From contig OZ255707.1 of the NCBI GenBank assembly GCA_965277075.1, positions 1,550,001 through 1,614,000 on the forward strand: a DNA stretch of 64,000 nt. The letters run 5' to 3'. The position numbers and the translations under genes were made by a program. The stretch comes from Lustribacter sp965277075 (lineage in GTDB: Bacteria > Vulcanimicrobiota > Vulcanimicrobiia > Vulcanimicrobiales > Vulcanimicrobiaceae). This document shows, one piece after another, positions 27,288 through 34,926 of the stretch (positions are counted from its first letter, which is position 1; the number at the start of each line of letters is the position of its first letter). Under the pieces are notes generated by a model that worked only from the letters and a program-made list of their open reading frames with translations, had not been told where the DNA came from and searched no databases.

Positions 27288-27316
27288 TTGAAATCTCTTA
27301 CCGGATGTGCGAATGT
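27288..27316 (+). promoter_or_regulatory. Candidate sigma-70-type promoter for hypAB
   Basis: TTGAAA (27288-27293) and GAATGT (27311-27316) are separated by 17 bases just before hypA. The -35 match is good and the -10 match poor. Transcription would begin at or within a few bases of the hypA ATG at 27325, giving a leaderless or nearly leaderless mRNA, which fits the absence of a ribosome-binding site there. The same 170-bp gap must hold the leftward hydrogenase promoter; no clear site was found for it. Confidence 0.3.
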
Positions 27317-27324
27317 CAAAAACG

Positions 27325-27669
27325 ATGCACGAGTTATCGCTAGCGCTCTCTCTCCTCGACGAAGTGGGCGCCGCTGCGCAGCGTGAAGGAGCGACGCGGG
27401 TCGCGAGCGTCCGATTACGCGTCGGACGAATGAGTGGAATCGTCCGCGATGCGCTGCAGTTTTCATGGGATCTTGCGCGCGCCGAGACGGTCGCGAGCGA
27501 TGCGACGCTGCAGATCGAGGACGTGCCTGTCGTGGTATTCTGCCCACGCTGTGACGGCGAACGCGGCGTACGCGACGGCGAGGGTCTAACGTGCGCGCAG
27601 TGCGGCGGCACTGCACCGACGATCGTGCACGGCCGCGAACTGGAACTGGTCGCAATGGAAGTGGTGTGA
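27325..27669 (+). CDS. hypA: Hydrogenase nickel incorporation protein HypA
   Basis: HypA delivers nickel to the hydrogenase together with HypB. The start at 27325 is chosen because the protein must begin MHEL; the histidine at position 2 is a nickel ligand. Two earlier in-frame ATGs (27307 area and 27313) would bury it. The zinc site is CPRC (73, 76) and CAQC (90, 93). At 114 residues it has the usual size. No Shine-Dalgarno is seen. It is divergent from hhyS, and its stop overlaps the hypB start (TGATG). Confidence 0.94.
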   Translation: MHELSLALSLLDEVGAAAQREGATRVASVRLRVGRMSGIVRDALQFSWDLARAETVASDATLQIEDVPVVVFCPRCDGERGVRDGEGLTCAQCGGTAPTIVHGRELELVAMEVV

Positions 27670-28358
27670 TGAAACTTCGCGTCGTCGAAATCCAGCAGCG
27701 CATACTGCGCAAGAATGATGACCTCGCAAGCGCGCTTCGCGACCGCTTCGCAACTTCGCAGACACTCGTCGTCAATCTGCTCTCGAGCCCCGGTTCGGGC
27801 AAAACGACCATGCTCGAAGGGACGCTTCGGTCACTTGCGCCACGCTATCGCGTTGGTGCGCTGGTCGGCGATCAGGCCACGCGCAACGATGCCGACCGGC
27901 TCGAACGAAGCGGCGCGCCGGTACGGCAAATCACCACAGCCGCGGAATGCCGGCTCGACGCGGACATGATCGGCAAAGCGCTCGCGGGCTGGGACGCGCT
28001 ACCGCTCGACATCCTCTTCATCGAAAACGTCGGCAACCTGATCTGTCCCGCGGAGTACGACCTCGGTGAAGATCTACGTGTGGTGCTGATCGCGGTGACC
28101 GAAGGTGAAGACAAGCCGTTGAAATACCCGCTCGCCTTCAACACCTCGCAGGTCGCGCTGATCACGAAGACCGACATCGCCGAAGCGGTCGGATTCGACC
28201 GGCTTCTCGCCCACGATGCGATCCGGCGCGTCAACCCCGACATCGCCGTACTCGAAGTCGCCTGCCGCACGAACGCCGGGCTCGATGATTGGTATACGCT
28301 TTTGGAAGAACGGCTCGGCGCCAAACGCGCCGCGCTCGTCCCGGCCGGGAGGGCATAG
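27669..28358 (+). CDS. hypB: Hydrogenase nickel incorporation GTPase HypB
   Basis: HypB is the GTPase that drives nickel transfer. The P-loop is SSPGSGKTTMLEG, with later G-domain motifs in IENVGNLICP (including the metal-site Cys) and the nucleotide-base motif ITKTD. The 229-residue form lacks the His-rich N-terminal nickel-storage stretch found in some HypB proteins. The ATG overlaps the hypA stop. The gene ends 157 bases before a repeat cluster that lies between it and the convergent ppdK gene. Confidence 0.95.
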   Translation: MKLRVVEIQQRILRKNDDLASALRDRFATSQTLVVNLLSSPGSGKTTMLEGTLRSLAPRYRVGALVGDQATRNDADRLERSGAPVRQITTAAECRLDADMIGKALAGWDALPLDILFIENVGNLICPAEYDLGEDLRVVLIAVTEGEDKPLKYPLAFNTSQVALITKTDIAEAVGFDRLLAHDAIRRVNPDIAVLEVACRTNAGLDDWYTLLEERLGAKRAALVPAGRA

Positions 28359-28747
28359 CAGATCGTGATAAACGACCGAGACATCGTATCGCCGAACGAG
28401 TTGCGGGCGCAGGCGTCCGCGGTGCTGGTCCGGCGGCGCTCAGCATCGCCGTTGCAACGATCCTACGCAACAGCGACGGAACCGACCGCAACCGCTAAAC
28501 GCTCCGACAAGCGCACCCTTCGACAAGCTCAGGGTGATAAAAAGCCTCAGGGTGACAAAAAAAACCCAGAGGTGACAAGAGGCTGCGTCACCCGGAACGG
28601 CTTTGTCACCCTGAGCTTGTCGACGGGCGACAATCGGTTCCATCACCCCGAGCTTCTCCGTCACCCCCGAGCTTCTCCGTCACCCCCGAGCTTCTCCGTC
28701 ACCCTGAGTTTTTTGTCACCCTGAGCTTGTCGAAGGGGTAGAAGGGC
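28359..28747 (+). other. Intergenic region between hypB and ppdK with repeat cluster
   Basis: These 389 bases separate convergent hypB and ppdK. The first 150 bases contain a short GTG-initiated frame (from 28365) that begins MINDRDIVSPNELRAQASA but runs straight into the repeats, so I do not call it a gene; it could be a gene remnant. The remainder is the repeat cluster described separately. Base composition is less GC-rich than the surroundings, with several A runs. No tRNA or recognisable RNA family is seen. Confidence 0.6.
28516..28737. repeat. Cluster of inverted and tandem short repeats (TCACCCTGAGCTTG type)
   Basis: A 22-base unit ending CTTCGACAAGCTCAGGGTGA lies at 28516-28537. Its exact reverse complement lies at 28716-28737, and a one-base variant in the same orientation as the latter lies at 28606-28627. 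Between them, 28643-28715 is a run of 18-19-base units of the form TCACCCCCGAGCTTCTCCG, with no spacers. A further variant (CCCTTCGACGGGCTCACCC) is at 28755-28773 inside the end of ppdK. The outer arms could fold into a long hairpin and may end transcription from both sides. Confidence 0.8.
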
Positions 28748-31447
28748 TTAGGGTCCCTTCGACGGGCTCACCCGTGCTTGAGCCGCGGCGAGTCGCGCGA
28801 TTGGAACCCGGTACGGCGAACACGAGACGTAGTCGAGACCGAGTTCGTCGCAGAACATGACGGATGACGGGTCGCCGCCGTGTTCGCCGCAGATACCGAT
28901 CTTCAAATCGCCGCGCATGCCGCGGCCTTTGTCGATGCCCATTCGCATCAATGCGCCGACGCCGACACGATCGAGCACCTGGAACGGGCTCTCTTTGAGA
29001 ATCTTCTTGTCGAGATACTTCGGGATGAACGTCGTGTCGGCATCGTCGCGGCTGTAGCCGAACGTCGTCTGCGTGAGATCGTTCGTACCGAACGAGAAGA
29101 ACTGCGCGATCTTCGCCAGGTCGTCCGCTACGACGCACGCGCGCGGCAGTTCGATCATCGTGCCGATACGGTACGCGACGGGCACCCCGGTCTCGGCGAT
29201 CACGGCGTCGGCGACGACTTTCGCCGCGTCGAACGTGATCCGCATTTCCTCGGGCGTGCCGACACCGGGGATCATCACGTCGGGCCGCGCGTCGACGCCG
29301 CGTCCACGCAATTCGCACGCCGCTTCGAAGAGCGCGCGTACTTGCATCGCGTAAATCTCGGGTGAGACGATGCCGAGCCGGCACATGCGTAAACCGAGCA
29401 TCGGGTTGACTTCGTGCAACTGATGTGCGCGCGCGAGCAGCTTCATCTTCGCGCGGTATTCGGGCGACGACTCGCCACCGCTGCAGCGCAATTCGGTCGT
29501 CTCGGCGACGAGTTCTTCGAGCGACGGCAAGAATTCGTGTAACGGGGGGTCGAGGAGACGCACCGTCACCGGATAGCCTTGCATCGCTTCGAGAATGCCG
29601 AGGAAATCTTCGCGCTGGAAGACGAGCAGCTTCGCGAGCGCGGCGTCGCGTTCAGCAGGCGTCTCGGCCATGATCATCTCTTGCATGATCGGCAGCCGGT
29701 TTTGCTGCATGAACATGTGCTCCGTGCGACACAAACCGACTCCGGTCGCACCGAGATCGCGCGCCTTGCGCGCATCTTCCGGATTATCGGCGTTGCCCCA
29801 CACCATCATCCGTTTGATCTCGTCCGCCCAGCCGAGAAACTCGGCCAGCCACACCGGCTGTTCCGACGGCGGCGGAATCAGCTCCAGCTTCCCGATGACG
29901 ACGTCGCCGGTCGTACCGTCGATCGTCAGCCAATCGCCCTCCGCAAGCGTCGTGTCGCCGAACGTCGCGGTCTTCTCGCGCGCATCGATCGACATCGCTT
30001 CGAATCCGCACACGCACGGTAACCCCATCCCGCGTGCGACGACCGCCGCGTGCGAGGTCGCGCCGCCTTTGCTGGTGAGCACACCCTTCGCGGCAATCAT
30101 TCCGTGCACGTCGTCGGGCGCGGTTTCGTTGCGCACGAGAATGACCGCTTTGCCGGCTTTGCCCCAATCGGCGGCCGTATCCGCGTCGAAGACGATCTGC
30201 CCGGTCGCCGCACCCGGCGAGGCATTGAGTCCGCGACCGGCCTTCTCGAAATGGACGTTCGGATCGATGCGCGCAAAAAACAGCTGCTCGAGTTGGCGCG
30301 GCTCGACGCGCGAGATCGCCTCCTCTTTCGTGATCGAGCCGTCGTGAACGAAATCGAGAGCGATCTTGACCGCCGCTTCGGCGCTGCGTTTACCGCTACG
30401 CGTTTGTAGCATGTAAAGCTTCCCGCGTTCGACGGTGAACTCGAGATCTTGCATGTCGCGATAGTGCGTTTCAAGCTGCTTGGCGATCGCGATGAATTGC
30501 GCGTAGACGTCGGGCTGCGATTGTTGCAGATCGGAGATCTTCTCCGGTGTGCGAATGCCGGCGACGACGTCTTCGCCTTGCGCATTGCGTAAGTACTCGC
30601 CGAAGAGTTCGCGCTCGCCGGTATTCGGATCGCGCGTGAACGCGACGCCCGTTCCCGAATCGTCGCCCATGTTGCCGAAGACCATCGAGACGACGCTGAC
30701 CGCCGTGCCCCAGTCGTCCGACATCTTGTTATAGCGCCGATAGTCGATCGCACGCTTCGAATTCCACGAGTCGAACACCGCGCCGACCGCGAGATCGAGT
30801 TGCTCGTAGACGTCCTGCGGGAAAGAGCGCTGCGCATGCGCCTGCACGACGTCCTTGTACAACGGAATCAGCGCTTGCCAATCGCCGGCCTTGAGCTCGG
30901 GATCGGTTTTGACGCCCAGCCTCGCTTTGGCCGCGTCCAGCAACAATTCGAAGTGGTGTTTCGGAATCTCGAGCACGACACTCGAGAACATCGTGATGAA
31001 CCGCCGGTACGCGTCGAAGGCGAAGCGCTCGTTCCCCGTGAGCTTCGCGAGGCCCGCGACGGTGTCGTCGTTCAGGCCGAGGTTGAGGATCGTATCCATC
31101 ATGCCCGGCATCGAAACGCGCGCACCGCTGCGCACGCTCACAAGCAGCGGGTTCGACGCGACGCCGAAGCCTTTGCCGGTGCGGCGTTCCAGCTCGTGCA
31201 TCGACGTGCGAATGCCGCCCTCGAGCCCGTCAGGGAATCGCCGGCCGGCGCGATAGAACTCGAGGCACGCTTCGGTCGTGATCGTGAAGCCCGGCGGTAC
31301 CGGAAGGCCCGCACGCGTCATCTCCGCGAGCCCGGCACCTTTTCCGCCGAGCAGATCGCGCATGTCGCCGGAGCTTTCCTCGAAAAAGTAAATCGCTTTT
31401 CCGGTGACGGCGGCCGGAAGGGCGGGCGAGGTCAGAACGTCGGACAA
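28748..31447 (-). CDS. ppdK: Pyruvate, phosphate dikinase
   Basis: PPDK interconverts pyruvate, ATP and phosphate with phosphoenolpyruvate, AMP and pyrophosphate. The order is an N-terminal ATP-grasp domain (GGKGAGLAEMTRAGLPVPPGF), a phosphohistidine domain (KGGATSHAAVVARGMG with the catalytic His) and a C-terminal TIM barrel with the catalytic cysteine in GICGEHGGDP. The TTG at 31447 has GGAGA 8 nt upstream and gives 899 residues, the normal length. The last residues RVSPSKGP follow the usual end ARLAAAQA and are encoded by a copy of the neighbouring repeat. Confidence 0.95.
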   Translation of the reverse strand: MSDVLTSPALPAAVTGKAIYFFEESSGDMRDLLGGKGAGLAEMTRAGLPVPPGFTITTEACLEFYRAGRRFPDGLEGGIRTSMHELERRTGKGFGVASNPLLVSVRSGARVSMPGMMDTILNLGLNDDTVAGLAKLTGNERFAFDAYRRFITMFSSVVLEIPKHHFELLLDAAKARLGVKTDPELKAGDWQALIPLYKDVVQAHAQRSFPQDVYEQLDLAVGAVFDSWNSKRAIDYRRYNKMSDDWGTAVSVVSMVFGNMGDDSGTGVAFTRDPNTGERELFGEYLRNAQGEDVVAGIRTPEKISDLQQSQPDVYAQFIAIAKQLETHYRDMQDLEFTVERGKLYMLQTRSGKRSAEAAVKIALDFVHDGSITKEEAISRVEPRQLEQLFFARIDPNVHFEKAGRGLNASPGAATGQIVFDADTAADWGKAGKAVILVRNETAPDDVHGMIAAKGVLTSKGGATSHAAVVARGMGLPCVCGFEAMSIDAREKTATFGDTTLAEGDWLTIDGTTGDVVIGKLELIPPPSEQPVWLAEFLGWADEIKRMMVWGNADNPEDARKARDLGATGVGLCRTEHMFMQQNRLPIMQEMIMAETPAERDAALAKLLVFQREDFLGILEAMQGYPVTVRLLDPPLHEFLPSLEELVAETTELRCSGGESSPEYRAKMKLLARAHQLHEVNPMLGLRMCRLGIVSPEIYAMQVRALFEAACELRGRGVDARPDVMIPGVGTPEEMRITFDAAKVVADAVIAETGVPVAYRIGTMIELPRACVVADDLAKIAQFFSFGTNDLTQTTFGYSRDDADTTFIPKYLDKKILKESPFQVLDRVGVGALMRMGIDKGRGMRGDLKIGICGEHGGDPSSVMFCDELGLDYVSCSPYRVPIARLAAAQARVSPSKGP

Positions 31448-31550
31448 GCGGTTGATCTCCGTATGTGACGAGTGAGGCGAGCCGGGGAATCGCACGCGCC
31501 GGCAGGCACGGCACATACCCACGTTAGCGCACATGCAGACGAAAGAAAAC

Positions 31551-31579
31551 TTCTTCCGTCGTAGCTTGTCACGGAAGAA
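31551..31579. repeat. Perfect 9-bp inverted repeat (hairpin or operator) between ppdK and the gene at 31701
   Basis: TTCTTCCGT (31551-31559) and ACGGAAGAA (31571-31579) form a perfect 9-bp stem with an 11-base loop. It lies about 105 bases upstream of ppdK and 120 bases upstream of the rightward gene. There is no trailing T run on either strand, so it is more likely an operator or 5'-UTR hairpin than a terminator. Confidence 0.5.
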
Positions 31580-31700
31580 TGACGTCAGAAGGAGCGTCTT
31601 TCCTGCGGCCGCCGGGCGCGCCGTGCGAATCCACGAGACGGCATTTGTCGAATGCCTGCTTGCGGATGAAAGGTTCTCCTTTTCTGGGTACGATCGAAGC

Positions 31701-32243
31701 GTGAGTATCTCGTCCGTCTTGGCGATTACGAGCGTTTCCACGACACCCGTCTATGGGCTCAGCCCGTACCTCAACGGCATTCGCCGCGTCTCCGACGCAG
31801 ATCGTGACATTGCCGACGTCGCCGATGCCGCCGATGCCGCCGCGGCGGCGAGATTGCGTGCCCGCGCGGCGCAAACGGCGGCCGCCGCTCGACCCCCGAG
31901 CCTCCCGGCGGCCGGCCAGCTCGAGTTGACGGCCCAAACCGCCGCGCGTGCCACGGCCACGGTCGCGATCGGCACGATCGCCACGACGACGGCCCTCATT
32001 CCGGCCCGGGCCCCGACGCTTCTCTCGAACGGCATCTCACCCGCTCCGATTCAGACGTCGCCGGCACAGGCGTCCCTTACCGGCGACTCGGGCGTGCTCG
32101 TGCAATCCTACGCGGCAGCGCTGTTCGCGGCCGGCCCGCTGGCGGTTCCCCCACTCCTTCCTCTATCCGTGCAGCCGTCGATTGTGCCCGTCGAAGCGCT
32201 CGGCCGCATCGAGCGACTAACCCACCTCGACGTGTACGTCTAG
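31701..32243 (+). CDS. Ala-rich protein of unknown function
   Basis: This is a 180-residue frame starting at GTG 31701 (VSISSVLAITSVSTTP). It is dominated by Ala, Thr, Pro and Leu, with a strongly Ala-rich middle (residues about 35-60 rich in Asp/Ala, then Ala/Arg), and contains no family signature. It could be low-complexity or cell-surface-like, but no clear signal peptide is seen. It ends convergently over the argB stop (4-bp overlap). The composition is compatible with coding in this genome, yet it remains weakly supported. Confidence 0.4.
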   Translation: MSISSVLAITSVSTTPVYGLSPYLNGIRRVSDADRDIADVADAADAAAAARLRARAAQTAAAARPPSLPAAGQLELTAQTAARATATVAIGTIATTTALIPARAPTLLSNGISPAPIQTSPAQASLTGDSGVLVQSYAAALFAAGPLAVPPLLPLSVQPSIVPVEALGRIERLTHLDVYV

Positions 32244-33022
32244 GACGAGACGAGTTCGGTTCCGGCTCCGCTGAGCGCGTCGCGGATTCCCCGCGGAGCC
32301 GCCTCGGCGATCAACGCGCGCCGCGCGCCCCCCAGAACGGCATCGATCGCCGCCCGCATTTTCGGCCGCATGCCGTCGCTGAACGTTCCGTCGTCGAGGA
32401 ACCCCTGCGCCTCCGGAACCGTCAGCCGTGCAATAACCGAGTTTGGATCGCCGCGGTCGCGTCGCACGCCGGCGACATTTGTGAGCACGACGTACGCGTC
32501 GGCGGCGAGCGCGGCCGCGATCGCGCCGGCCGCAGAATCGGCGTTGACGTTCAGCGCGACGCCGGCGGCCGGGTCGAGGCCGAGCGGCGCGATGACCGGT
32601 ACCAGGCCGAGCCCCAGAAGCCCGCGCAGCAACGGGGCATCGACGGCGGCCGGGACGCCGACGTAACCGAGGTCGCCCCCCGGGCCCGTCATCCGTCGTA
32701 CGGTGAGCAGCGCGGCGTCCTCGCCGGAGAACCCGAATGCCCGGACCCCGCGGCGCAGCAAACCGCGCACGAGATCTTTGTTCACGCTGCCGCACAGGAC
32801 GGCTTCGACGACGTCGCGCGCGGCGGCCGAGGTGACCCGCAAGCCGTCGATCCGTTTTTCGGTGATGCCCTTTTCGCGCAGCGCTGCATCGATTTGCGGA
32901 CCGCCGCCGTGAACGACGACGATCCGCGCACCGTCCGCAGCGAGGGCGGCGATCTCATCGAGCACCGGATCGTCGGTGCCCGCAACCATCGCGTTGCCCC
33001 CGTATTTGAGCACGATCAGCAT
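32240..33022 (-). CDS. argB: Acetylglutamate kinase (ArgB-like)
   Basis: This is an amino-acid-kinase-family protein of 260 residues, probably the second step of arginine synthesis (N-acetylglutamate to its 5-phosphate). Signatures are VLKYGGNAM at the N-terminus, IVVVHGGGPQID, LNVNADSAAGAIAAALAAD and the C-terminal FSDGMRPKMRAAIDAVLGGA. The ATG at 33022 starts directly at the conserved domain. No other arginine genes are nearby, so it stands alone, divergent from a small biosynthetic operon. A related kinase such as a LysZ-type enzyme cannot be fully excluded. Confidence 0.88.
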   Translation of the reverse strand: MLIVLKYGGNAMVAGTDDPVLDEIAALAADGARIVVVHGGGPQIDAALREKGITEKRIDGLRVTSAAARDVVEAVLCGSVNKDLVRGLLRRGVRAFGFSGEDAALLTVRRMTGPGGDLGYVGVPAAVDAPLLRGLLGLGLVPVIAPLGLDPAAGVALNVNADSAAGAIAAALAADAYVVLTNVAGVRRDRGDPNSVIARLTVPEAQGFLDDGTFSDGMRPKMRAAIDAVLGGARRALIAEAAPRGIRDALSGAGTELVSS

Positions 33023-33074
33023 CGCGAGCGGGCTACGCCGCGCGACGCAGGTCCTCCGCCGCGCTCGCGGTACG

Positions 33075-33758
33075 ATGCGCGCAATGAAACGTGCTGCCGG
33101 CGCCGCGGAGTTAATGGACCGGCCCGTTGAAGCGATCGACGAGCTCGACGGCAACCTGCGCGACATCGCGTTTGCGAATCGCTGGCTGGGCGGGATCGCC
33201 CCGATCGTTCGCGAGGTTCGCCGTTGCGGGGCGCGCTCGGTGCTCGACGTCGGAACCGGCTGCGCCGACGTCCCGCACGCGATCGTTCGCGACGGACGCC
33301 GGCGCGGCATCGACGTTCGCGCAACCTGCCTCGATCGCAGCGAGCAGATCCTTGCGATCGCGCGGCGACGGACTGCGGCCGACGAGCGTCTTACGTTCGT
33401 GCTTGGATTTGGAGAACGGCTGCCTTTCGAGGATGCCGCTTTCGACGTCGTGACGTGCACCCTCGCGCTGCACCACTTCGAACCGCCCGCGGCGCGCGAC
33501 GTGCTACGCGAACTGCGCCGGGTCGCACGCCGCACACCGCTGGTCGGCGACCTGGCGCGGTCGGCGGCGGCGTTCGCCGGGACGTGGATATGGGCCAACG
33601 TCATGTCGCGCAATCGCCTGACCCGTCACGACGCTCCGCTCTCGGTACGCCGCGCGTATACGCCGTCCGAAGCGCTTCAACTCGCGCGCGACGCGGGCTG
33701 GCGCGCACCGCAGGTTCGTCGCGAGCCGTTCTTCCGGATGACGTTGTTTGACGGCTGA
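33075..33758 (+). CDS. SAM-dependent methyltransferase (class I)
   Basis: This is a methyltransferase of 227 residues. The SAM-binding motif I is SVLDVGTGCADVPHAI, motif II lies around RATCLDRSEQILAIA, and DVVTCTLALHHFEP is the motif IV region. It resembles UbiE or O-methyltransferases of polyketide pathways. Start candidates are ATG 33075, 33084 and 33114, and none has a strong ribosome-binding site. It is the first of four overlapping genes (flavin oxidoreductase, cyclase, ketosynthase), so it probably tailors the product of that operon. Confidence 0.85.
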   Translation: MRAMKRAAGAAELMDRPVEAIDELDGNLRDIAFANRWLGGIAPIVREVRRCGARSVLDVGTGCADVPHAIVRDGRRRGIDVRATCLDRSEQILAIARRRTAADERLTFVLGFGERLPFEDAAFDVVTCTLALHHFEPPAARDVLRELRRVARRTPLVGDLARSAAAFAGTWIWANVMSRNRLTRHDAPLSVRRAYTPSEALQLARDAGWRAPQVRREPFFRMTLFDG

Positions 33759-34926
33759 CGTCGTCGTCGCCGGCGGCGGTCCGGCAGGTTCGGCTTGCGC
33801 GCTCGCGCTCGCGCGAGCCGGCCTCGCCGTGACACTCGTCGAGCGCGCCGCGTTTCCCCGGCGGAAGGTATGCGGCGAGTACCTCAACGCGGGCGCCGTC
33901 CACGCGCTCGACCGGCTCGGCGTCTTGCCGCAGATACGCGCCGACGCCTATCCGCTGCGCGGCGTCCGTTTGATGCCGGCGAAGGCGACGACCGTCGAGC
34001 TGCCCTTCGACCACCCGGCGCTCTCGTGCGAGCGTGCAACGCTCGACGCGACGCTGTTGCGCGCAGCGTCGCTGGCGGGCGTGACGGTCGTGCGCGGGCG
34101 CGTTAGCGGTTTACTGCGCGACGGCGCGCGCGTGGGTGGTTTGACCGTGCGCAACGACGAGGGCGGCAGTTTCGCGATCCGCGCACGTTGGACGGTGGGC
34201 GCGGACGGCTGCGGATCGATCGTCGCGCGCGACGCCGGACTCGTTCAGCGGTCCTGGAAGCATCCGCGGTTCGCGATCGGCGGACACTACACCGGCTTCG
34301 GCGCGTTCGACGGCTTCATCGAAATGTACGTCGGCGGCGGCGCATACTTCGCGCTCAACCCGCTGGGTGCTGACCGCGCGAACGTGATGGTCGTCGTCTC
34401 GCGGAATCAACTCGCGCAATGGTCGCGCTTCGTCGATCGCGGCATCGCCGGCAAAGCCGCCGAGTTGGCGCGCGGGCGGCGCTCGTTCGAGTCGGCGGCA
34501 CGGGAGGGCACGCGCGCGGCGATCGGTCCGCTCGCGCACGACGTCCGCGAGCCGATCGCCGGGGGGTGCATGCTCGTCGGCGACGCCGCCGGCTTCCTCA
34601 ATCCGTTCACCGGTCAGGGTGTGTTTCTCGCGCTGACGTCGGCCGAGAGCGCGGCGGCCGCAATCGTCGCGAGCGCTTCCGATCGCACGCGCGAGACGCG
34701 CGCGTTCGCGGGGTACGCGCAAATGCGACGCGGCGATTTCACTGCCCGGCAGCGCGTCAGCGCGCTCGTGAGCACGCTGGTCGACGTTCCGCCGCTCGCG
34801 CGTCGCGCCGCCGCGCGACTCGCGCGTTCGCCGCAGCTCGCCGCGACGCTCGTCGACGCGCTTGCGGGCATTTGCGCACCCCACGGCGCACTCGCTCCCG
34901 CTGTCTTGCGAAAGCTCGTCTTCTGA
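33748..34926 (+). CDS. FAD-dependent oxidoreductase, geranylgeranyl reductase/halogenase-like
   Basis: This is a flavoprotein of 392 residues of the group that includes geranylgeranyl reductases, tailoring hydroxylases and halogenases. Seen are the dinucleotide fold VVVAGGGPAGSACALALARAG, the VCGEYLNAGA stretch, VGADGCGSIVAR and the GD motif MLVGDAAGFLNPFTGQGV. No halogenase WxWxIP motif is seen. The TTG start at 33748 overlaps the methyltransferase end by 11 bases. Its stop TGA is part of a CTGA at the start of the next gene. It is probably a redox-tailoring step. Confidence 0.88.
   Translation: MTADVVVAGGGPAGSACALALARAGLAVTLVERAAFPRRKVCGEYLNAGAVHALDRLGVLPQIRADAYPLRGVRLMPAKATTVELPFDHPALSCERATLDATLLRAASLAGVTVVRGRVSGLLRDGARVGGLTVRNDEGGSFAIRARWTVGADGCGSIVARDAGLVQRSWKHPRFAIGGHYTGFGAFDGFIEMYVGGGAYFALNPLGADRANVMVVVSRNQLAQWSRFVDRGIAGKAAELARGRRSFESAAREGTRAAIGPLAHDVREPIAGGCMLVGDAAGFLNPFTGQGVFLALTSAESAAAAIVASASDRTRETRAFAGYAQMRRGDFTARQRVSALVSTLVDVPPLARRAAARLARSPQLAATLVDALAGICAPHGALAPAVLRKLVF

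Noticed and set aside
28643..28715. Tandem 18-19-bp repeats that could suggest a small CRISPR array.
   Set aside because: The units are directly adjacent with no spacers, they vary in length and sequence, and no cas gene is present. They are derivatives of the neighbouring 22-bp repeat.
28365..28724. A GTG-initiated frame just after hypB.
   Set aside because: After about 50 codons it is made entirely of the repeat cluster, and its beginning has no recognisable family. It was left as a possible remnant only.
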